Source: Branchiostoma floridae (Eukaryota > Chordata > Leptocardii > Amphioxiformes > Branchiostomatidae). From it: 64,000 nt of DNA. Of this stretch, positions 56,169 through 64,000 are shown one piece after another. Positions within the stretch are counted from its first letter, which is position 1, and each line of letters starts with the position of its first letter. The position numbers and the translations under genes are program-made. The DNA lies in NCBI RefSeq assembly GCF_000003815.2, contig NC_049985.1, positions 315,678-379,677 of the forward strand, written 5' to 3'. The notes under the pieces were generated by a model. The model had not been told where the DNA came from. It was given only the letters and a program-made list of their open reading frames with translations, and did no database searches.

Positions 56169-59100
56169 CTACTGGATCTGCCTGTGTGGGGAGGTGGAGT
56201 TGTTGCTGCTGTGACTCTGGTTCTTCGCTTCTGAAACAAGAGTCGGAACAGGAAACATTTAACAATCATCACGCAACACTGTCCCCTTGGGATGTCTTCC
56301 ATTGCTGTTGTTCTCCAGTATTAGTTCTTGACTTGACTTTATTCAGATCCACTTTTAGCTATTACAACAATGTCAAACATTAGTTCTCACTCCAGCTTTA
56401 CAAGCTTTCTTTCCCACTCATTGTTCGCAAGCCCATGTTGTTAAATTTTTGTCGATAAATCTCATTCTAAGCATAGGAAAATCACACTCGTGTCATGAAG
56501 TTCATATTGTTTGGAAAGAAAGATGTGAAGTTTTTTCCAATCCTGTTTTTTTTTTTTTCATTTCCGTCCCACTCACTTTTTGGAAGGCCATGTGTTGATT
56601 TTCACGATAGCTAAATCTTGTTTTAAGCAATGTGAAATTATGTTCGGATTGTTTGGAAAGAAACAATTTTTCCCCCCGGGTAAACAAATTTCCGTCCTGA
56701 AATGAAGAGATGGGTAGTAAAGCCAGCGCCAAGCTTGGGGTCCATCCAATTCTAGCTTCTGCTTTTTTGATAGTTTCAATGTAGAATAGTCTTGCACCAC
56801 ATTGTAATAGAGAAACATTTGACATTTGACGGGGGTACGAGGTTGACAGAAACATGGCTAGAAAGCAGCGTGGTTGTAAGGGTTTGCAAGAAACAACATT
56901 GTACACACCCTCTGGAACAACTTCAACACAGGAGAGCCTTTAAAAAAAGCCTTCCATCATAAATGTTGCATACAGCAATGGCATAAGCACGTCATCCTAC
57001 TACAACAGAAACTACAACATCTTTGCTGACATCATCATAGAATGCTACCAAAGTTGGCAACCCTTCACAAGGGCTGCACCTGTGCGGTCTATACTAATAA
57101 AAAGTTGTCTTGATTTCACAAGACATTCTGTGAGAACTTGGCAGAAGAAATAAGACATCTGCAAGTGCAAGTGAACAGAGTGCATGGCAGTGACTTGGTA
57201 GTACTGTACTCAGGCAAAGGCATGCATACAAGGAGTCACAGGCGAACATGCAATAAGTACAGCACAAAAGCTGCTCAATTTCTTAGAATTTTCTTCAAAA
57301 CCACAGCAAGTAAATCTTATGGATGCCAGACTTCAAATCGAATGGGAGAGCGCAAAGAAAGTATGACAGGCAAAATTTCAAAATAGATTTAAATTTTGTT
57401 TAAAAAATTGGATCAAAACTTTCAAAATTGATTCAGACTTGAGATTTAAAGTTTCAAAATAGTCAATAAAAAGGGTATTACAGCTGAAGAGTCTTTTATT
57501 CTTATATCCAAGAAGTGCAGAAAGTGACTCAAGTGTGGCAGCCTAGACTATAACTTCAATGAAGGCTATCAAACTAATATGACTTCTACAACTGCACTTC
57601 CAGAAGGGAACAGAAATTCCATGTTTGGTTTTTGTTTTTAGGCAAATATTGATGCACGAGCTGAAGTCATCCACAAAATGTACTTGCTGCGGCCTCAAAA
57701 GTTCGCCAAGCATCCCCAGTGTAGCAAGAGGGGGCTGCGTGAGTAGTAGAGGAGGTGCAGTGCAGTGCAGTGATAGGAGGAGGAGGAGAGATGAGCCACC
57801 TTTGGGCAGACCGCCACCCGAGCCGGGCCGACTCAGACATGCCATGATATCTGCGGAGCACAAACACCAGTGAAAACAAGGGAGGACATGAGGGTGCTCT
57901 GAAGGCCACTCCTAGTCTATATTATGTTGGTTCTCGGATTTGAATAAAGAACAACAATGCTCAGGGTTTTCACCAGCAGGGCTCAAAATACTTTTTTCTG
58001 CATACCTGCACTGGTGCAAGTAACATTGAAAATTACCTGCACCAGACAAATTTTACCTGCACCAGCCTGAATCTAGGAAGCACGAATCATACTAAAATTG
58101 TTCAAGAACCATTGCTATTTTTGTACCTTTTGTACACACACTTTCAATATAAATTTCAATGCATTCATTTACTTTTGCTTGGAAGTTAGAATCTGTGGTA
58201 GAATTTGGAAAAGGGGTTTCTACTGTGTTTTAAGTTCGCAACTGAAACAATTCTGTGGTAGACATTGGAAATGCATGGTCAGAATATCATGTGACAGTGA
58301 CGAGATTACCACAAAAACAATACCAGTAACCACTGTGAATGTTTCAATATTTCCAATTGTCAGATTCCAGTTTTCCTCACAGCTCTTTGCTTTCATCTTG
58401 ACTTTCTGATGAGTTTTTCTTAATACATTTATGCAGTGTACAAAATACTTTTCTGAGCCAGGTTGCACAGTGTGCAACCTGGGGCAAAAATAAGGTTGCA
58501 CAACTAAATTTCAAGTTGCACCACCTACAATTCACTAATTTCTGGAAAAAGAAAAAGGTACAATACAAACATGATTGGCTGATAAGAAACGGAGCTGCCT
58601 CGGCCCATTTATTTCTTCCAAGTAAATTAAGAACAAAATCAAGTTCTGAGGCTCAAAATCTAAGTTGCACCCTGAGTTTAGAAGTAAGTTGCACAAAAGC
58701 AAAAAGTGGTTGCAATGTGCAAGTGTGCAAGTGGTATTTTGCACGCTGATTTATGTAAACTAACCGAGAACCAATGAACTTAAAGAGAGTGGCCCGAGCA
58801 CCGTGCATGTCTGGTGTACTCTGTAGCAAGCATGCACCGAGAACACAGTCTGGAAAAGTTAAGAAGTGATTATGGAACAACAGAAAACTTTCACACTGCA
58901 GAAACTGACATGAGCAAAATAAAAGGACTCTAATACAGTAATGGATACTGCGATTTCACAGAAACATCAAATAGCTAGTTTACTACTGACATTAAGTCTC
59001 AAACTTAAAATGAAAACAGCAGTGGTTTCTATTAGCAAAGCATGCAGTATATCCACACCATACATTATACTGTGAACAATTGACTTACACAAAATGAGAC

Positions 59101-62100
59101 AAACTTTTCTATTTCATTTTGGTAAACTATTCCAAGTTTAGCTATATTTGTTAATGCTTAAAATGTGTGTCTGAAGCATTATAACGGTATGGCAAAGCTT
59201 TCAACAAAACAAGTACAACACAGACCAAGACATTTCTGCAAAATTCTAGTGCTCAAGGTTTTACATGTAAGATCAAAGTTCAGGTTGGTAGGTACATTAC
59301 TCATTGACTATATGATTGGTAGACAGTCAGACATTTCAGACTGCATCCGCTATTTTTTGTCAGTGACAAAACCAGAATCTGGCATTCAACAAGTATTTTA
59401 AGCCACTGGACATAGAAGTCCCATTTGTAGAAGTTCTAGAACACGAACACGAACATGGCTTCAGCTTCAGCAAGGAACAACATTGCATCATGCAGTTTTA
59501 GGGGGAATGAAGACAATAAGGAACAAAGCAAAGGTGGAAAAATGCAAGCGCATGCAGCAAGCAATAATTAGGCCTTGGAAATTAATGTTGTATTTCTGAT
59601 TAGACTGCCCTAAAAATAATCAGGGTCGTTACTCGTAAGCAAGGATGCTCTCTTTTTAAATGTCAGCTCAAGTCATCCGAAAGATACATTTACATGCATG
59701 TACACTGTACTTGACTTTGGTGGGCTGGTTTATATATAACTTTATCTTTTGCAACAGAAATACGGAAAACATTTTGGAAAATAAATCCTAAACAAAATTT
59801 CATCACTCAGATCGAAATCTAATGTTCCTTGTCAGCAAAAGGCTATATATTATGGAAGGTTTGTGTACAAACCCCATAATCGAAAACATTTTCATCACTC
59901 TGATGTCAGATCAAAATTTTTTATGTCCCTCGTCAGCAGTCAACCCTCACAAGGCTAGGGATGCCAGATTTTTGTAGAATAGTCCAAAATATTTTCATCA
60001 CACAGAGCAAAATTCTATGTTCAAAACCAGCAGTCTAACTCCCCACCCCCAAAGGCTATGGTCAGAAGGATTCTTCAGAATATTCCAAAACATTTTAATC
60101 AGTTACACTCAGATTGAAAATTTTATGTCCCTTGAGAGCAGTCAACCCCCACAAAAAGGCTAGGGGGAAGGTTTTTGCTAGCCTTGGTCGTGTAAGTTAC
60201 CAGAAACACAACTTTTTCCCCTAAGCAAGCAAGCAAGCAAGCAGGCAGGCAGGGCGGCAGGCAGGGCAGCAAAGTCAACAGGAAAAAAAGTCTAACCGTG
60301 GTGCCTCCCACTACCAAGGCTTTCAGGGACTGAAACATCAAATTTAATGCATGAATGACAAACACATAAACATCAATGTAAAAACACTCATCACACGGCA
60401 AAAACGTTCGTAATAAAAATCACTAACACATATTCCTGCCATACAGCATTAAAACATTGCAATGGGTGCAAAAAGTAGCTGTTAGTTTTGCTCTATTATC
60501 AGCTTAACACTGCAAAAAGTATCTAGTTAAAGTACAGTCAAACCTGCCTAAAAAGATCACTCAGGGGACTGATAAAATCTGGTTAGGATACTTATGCTTG
60601 TGCTATTATGGAAAATTCATGTAACGGACCACCAAATGGCGGTCACCATTGGCCTTGTGGTCCTTATGTTAAGGTACATTGCACATGGCAATATCAATCA
60701 TTTTCGGTAGATTTGACTTTGGCAATGTTACTTGGTGAGAAAGGTTAGCAGGTGCTGAAAACATGTGTAATAACTTATTGCTCGTGGTCAACTGATCAAC
60801 CTTTTCTCTATAGAGGCCACCTGTACAGAGTGGCCACATTTCTCCAGTCCCTTCAGTGACCGCTATAGACAGGTTTGACTGTAGTTGAGAATGTAAACGT
60901 TGGCCACTCTGAGTCTGAGAGGTAAAACAGACGAAGAAGAGATGGCGCTTACCGGAGAAAGCTTGTGAGAACTGGTTGCCTGGATACTGTTGCCGGGTGG
61001 GGCTGCTACGGAGGGTTCCGAATGGGGGCAGAGAGCCGCCTGCTGAGGGAACTGGGGGAAAATTAAGCATTTTCTGATGACTGTGAAAATGTTGTCGCTC
61101 GATTGTTGTTTATTTGAATTAAGACCCATGACATCCAGTTAGGGCCCGGTCATGTGTTGTACAGCCACAAACTGAGGGCACTCTATTCTCTAGCCATGCA
61201 TTTGTTCATAAAATCTAGCTGTTTTCTTGAAAATTCTGCAGTATCAAAGTCACACAATAACCTACGATGAATGTGACTGTGCCATAAGGTAAAATAAAGA
61301 GCACACTTTTAGCTTCAGTTGTAACATGAGGGTGCCCTAGCCTGGGTAGCATCCGGATAGTAGTTTGCTCCGACTTTTATCATTATCACTATAAACATGT
61401 ACAATCCCTTCTCGCTCCGACTTTTATCATACACCATATACAGTCGTTTCTGTGCAAATCCATCTAGGAAACTTGACATCTCTAATCGTCCAAATTTTGG
61501 CCGAGCGCACTGTTTGGTCCCTACACATGAGCAAATTAAGGAATGGGTTCAAGCACCCGTTCGATCAGGCGTTCCAACACCCGAAACACCCTCCGTTCAC
61601 TTGTGGGAGGACCTGTTGTTATCGAAAGCGCACTCTAGAACCTATTCCTTAATTCGCTCAATAACTGATGCTACCACTAAGACTAAGGTCTGAATGTGCA
61701 GGTCTCCAGACAAGTAACAGAAGCGAACATAGGAGCAAACTATAGTATTACCCGGATGGTACCCAGGCTAATAGTGCCTTGAGCATGATATAGACATAAT
61801 CAATAACAATAAGCAAGCAGCACATGCAGGTTTGCTTCTATTGGTGATAATGAATACACAGCAAGGTGTCATATTTCACCTTGGAAGGTCACTGTAGGTG
61901 GTTGACCTTTAACCTTGGAACTTGGACCCCTTCCTGCATCAGCAGGGTGGGTGGAACAGGGGTCATACAAGGTCAAGGTCAGATAAGATATCTACAACAT
62001 ACAGCACTACTAGATGCACACATTCAGCTTTTTTTTTCAAGACCTTTTTAAGAATTTTCAAGACCTTTTTAAGAATTTTTATGTCAAAAACTTCAGGCAC

Positions 62101-63763
62101 TTTTGCATCATTCATGCATGGTCACAAAATCTTCATTTTACTTGCTGGGGTGGAAAAAAATTCACCACTATGTCTATTAAATAAACAGCTGAAACTTGAT
62201 GTCTGAGTACATTGACAGATCTAACAATGAAAATTAACATGGGGATTGAAGGACGAAAAAATTGAGACAGGAGACAACCTCTAATGACTTTTACCAACAC
62301 AGATAAACTTTAAGTTAAGCCCCATACCTGGTCCGAAGGCCTGCACATGGTTGAAGGTACCGGGTGCCGGGCCTGTGATGATCGCGTCAGACATCGCCAC
62401 TCTCTGTCCGCCCGCCGGCGACGACTGGTCTCTTCTGGGGTCCGCCAGTCCCATCTGGTACACGGGCAGGGCCTGGGTCGTGGGGTGGGTCAGCTGGGCC
62501 TGGGACAGGCTGGGTCGGCCCGACCCGCGCTGGGGCTGGGGTAAGGAGGTCAGCCCGGGCAGCTGGAAGCTGCTGAGGTCGGGGGCGATGCCGCCCATGG
62601 AAGCCAGACTGGAGGTGAACTTGGGGCTGCTTGTGCTGTAACCCGTGGGTTTCTGGTGGGACAGGGGCGACGTGGGTGTGTAGCCCGCGGGTTTCTGGTG
62701 GGAGAGGGGTGATGTGGGTGTGTAGCCCGCTGGTTTCTGGTGGGATAGTGGGGACGTGGGGTTGTAACCCTGTCCGTGGGGGCTCAGGTTGGGTGAGCTA
62801 TGCGACAGTCCACTCTGTCGGGCCTGGTTGCCATGGGTTAGGCTGACCTGGTTGCCATGGGACTGGTTACCGTGGGATAGACTGCTCTGGTTGCCATGGG
62901 GTAGACTTGACTGGCTACCATGGGTTAGACTAGCCTGGTTACTGTGGGTTAGGATTGACTGGTTACCATGGGTTAGGCTGGACTGGTTGCCATGGGTTAG
63001 GCTAGACTGGTTACCGTGGGTGAGGCTAGACTGGCTACCATGGGTTAGACTAGCCTGGTTACTGTGGGTTAGGCTAGACTGACTGCCATGGGTTAGGCTG
63101 ACCTGTTTGCCATGGGTTAGGCTAGACTGGTTGACGTGGGCTAGGTTAGACTGGTTACCGTGGGTCAGGCTGGACTGGTTGCCATGGGTTAGGCTCATGC
63201 CAGTCTTGGGGCTTCCTTGCGTTGTTCGCTCAAACGGTGAGGTCTGGCCCTGAGAGGGGAACGGCTGCCCTTTGCTGGAGAACATGGGTGCCTGAGCAGC
63301 AGTCTGGGGCTGGCCTTTGCTGGAGTAAAGGGGTGCCTGAGGCGAAGTCTGAGACTGCCCTTTGCTGGAGTACAAAGATGCCTGAGGAGAGGTTTGAGGC
63401 TGGCTTTTGCTGGAGAACAAGGGTGCCTGAGGAGATGTCTGTGGGGGTTGGCTTTTGCTAGAGAACATGGGTGCCTGAGACAAAGTCTGGGGCTGGCTTT
63501 TGCTAGAGTACATGGATGCCTGAGTAGAGGTCTGAAACTGTGGTTTGGTGTAGGACTGAGGTTTGGCTTTGGGCTGCGAGCTCTGGATCTGAGTCTGGAA
63601 CTGGGCATACGGAGAGGTAGTGGTCGGCAGGTTCTGTGGGCCAGAGGCCGAGGGTTGTTGCCGTGCGGGCTGGGAGCTTGCCCCCTCACCCTGCTTGGGT
63701 AGAGAGAAGGCCTGCTGGATGGACTGTTCAAACAGTGCCTGGAACGACTTCCCAAACTGAGAC
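56169..63763 (-). CDS. Gln/Ser/Pro/His-rich protein, 3' exons, function unknown
   Basis: Exons on the minus strand: 63763-62328 and 61051-60953 are well supported by open frame, splice sites and phase. 57850-57800 and 56230-56169 are tentative but fit GT-AG and phase 1 and end in a TAG stop at 56171-56169. The window misses the N-terminus. The large exon (478 codons) opens with a conserved-looking amphipathic stretch, 'SQFGKSFQALFEQSIQQAF', then is low-complexity. It has about seven repeats of a 15-16 residue Y-S-S-K-G-Q-P-Q-T-S-P-Q-A-P unit, about 17 of the heptad S-L-T-H-G-N-Q, and four of a P-T-S-P-L-S-H-Q-K-P unit. No enzymatic domain is visible. Such tracts occur in nuclear scaffold and RNA-granule proteins, but I do not recognise the family. 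Confidence 0.65.
59765..60175. repeat. Degenerate tandem repeat, about 100-bp unit
   Basis: Four units share 'aaaacatttt(c/a)atcac', 'cagat(c/t)', 'tatgt(t/c)cc(t/c)(t/c)gtcagca' and 'aaggcta'. Divergence is high. It lies in an intron of the preceding minus-strand gene model. Confidence 0.65.
60221..60270. repeat. (CAAG/CAGG)n microsatellite
   Basis: Tetranucleotide run 'aagcaagcaagcaagc' passing into 'aggcaggcagg' units. Confidence 0.9.
60535..60881. mobile_element. Non-autonomous DNA transposon with TA target duplication
   Basis: The left end begins CAGTCAAACCTGCCTA (60535); the right end is the imperfect complement, 'tagacaggtttgactg', ending at 60881. Inverted similarity continues inward for about 60 bp. 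TA lies on both sides (60533-60534, 60882-60883). There is no transposase frame. It lies in an intron of the Gln/Ser-rich gene, 71 bp from the exon at 60953. A left-end relative is at about 33843. Confidence 0.8.
61338..61770. mobile_element. DNA transposon-like element with about 35-bp inverted ends
   Basis: 'tagcctgggtagcatccgga' with 'tagtttgctcc' (61338-61372) is inverted at about 61732-61770 with indels. TA could be the target duplication at both outer ends. It contains a 98-codon plus frame (61397-61693) with no recognised domain and no transposase signature. It lies in the large intron of the Gln/Ser-rich gene. Confidence 0.7.
62815..63200 (-). repeat. Coding heptad minisatellite (S-L-T-H-G-N-Q)n
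   Basis: About 17 units of 21 bp, each encoding S-L-T-H-G-N-Q with variants (S-N-Q, G-S-Q, G-K-Q, V-N-Q). All changes keep the frame. On the plus strand each unit reads 'gactggttgccatgggttag'-like, a sequence with one X-box-type half-site. Confidence 0.9.
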
Positions 63764-64000
63764 CTGTAGAAAAAAAAAGAGATTTCAAAAAATCAATAAG
63801 CGACCAATTAAGGCCATCAACAGAGAAGGCACATGCTGGATCAAGAAGGCTGTCTGGATCAGTTAATGTACACGAATCATGAAGAGACAGACACTTTTTA
63901 CCTTTGTTACGAAACAATCGGAAAGTCCCCTTCGCTCGTTGAAACACAGCGTAAAGGCCCTTATCACAAAGTAGGGGATTCAAATCACAGTGTAGGGGCC
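63764..64000. other. Intron of the Gln/Ser-rich gene
   Basis: The sequence before the acceptor at 63764 has a T-rich tract on the minus strand and no further exon that I can identify. The next upstream exon must lie beyond the window. Confidence 0.5.

Noticed and set aside
63195..63983. 262-codon minus frame at the right end
   Set aside because: Shifted frame through the Gln/Ser/Pro repeats that crosses the acceptor at 63764; its composition is Arg/Pro/Leu-rich as expected from frame shift.

Overview
The window is animal genomic DNA: genes are split by GT-AG introns, interrupted by several transposon classes, and the transporter, speriolin-like, TRIM-NHL and leucine-rich-repeat genes are metazoan or chordate types. 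The gene mix, very high repeat variety and minisatellites that overlap splice junctions point to a cephalochordate (amphioxus, Branchiostoma). The species is an inference. There are two assembly gaps (4351-4450 and 27301-28092).

Layout. 1-8979: no gene recognised. 8980-15450 (+): the 3' eleven exons of an SLC6 Na+/Cl- coupled transporter, with most downstream introns holding repeated partial copies of the next exon. 17860-20444: a hAT-type MITE and a truncated gag-RT retroelement between two 392-bp direct repeats. 23548-26496 (-): a three-exon gene joining dihydroneopterin aldolase (FolB) and HPPK (FolK), two folate-biosynthesis enzymes not expected in animals, with one in-frame stop between the domains. 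25021-33600: LINE fragments, foldback elements and a two-exon secreted or GPI-anchored LRR receptor (31153-33156, +). 35776-41239 (-): a six-exon protein with a nucleotidyltransferase-like domain and ten 44-residue TPRs. 41475-42052: an internally deleted mariner element. 43016-45432 (-): a TRIM-NHL gene with a homopolymer frameshift and a decayed tandem copy lacking the RING. 45518-46038: a Penelope-like GIY-YIG fragment. 47124-52092 (-): a four-exon speriolin (SPATC1)-like gene with a large R-R-D-S repeat block and a minisatellite in its last intron. 56169-63763 (-): the 3' part of an unrecognised Gln/Ser/Pro/His-rich gene.

There is no operon logic; the genes look unrelated. Two observations stand out. 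One is the animal FolB-FolK fusion. The other is that two unrelated genes on opposite strands (SLC6 and SPATC1-like) both carry, in the intron before an exon, repeated copies of that exon's splice acceptor and 5' part. All exon models were built by hand from reading frame, splice dinucleotides and phase, and each summed model keeps the frame.
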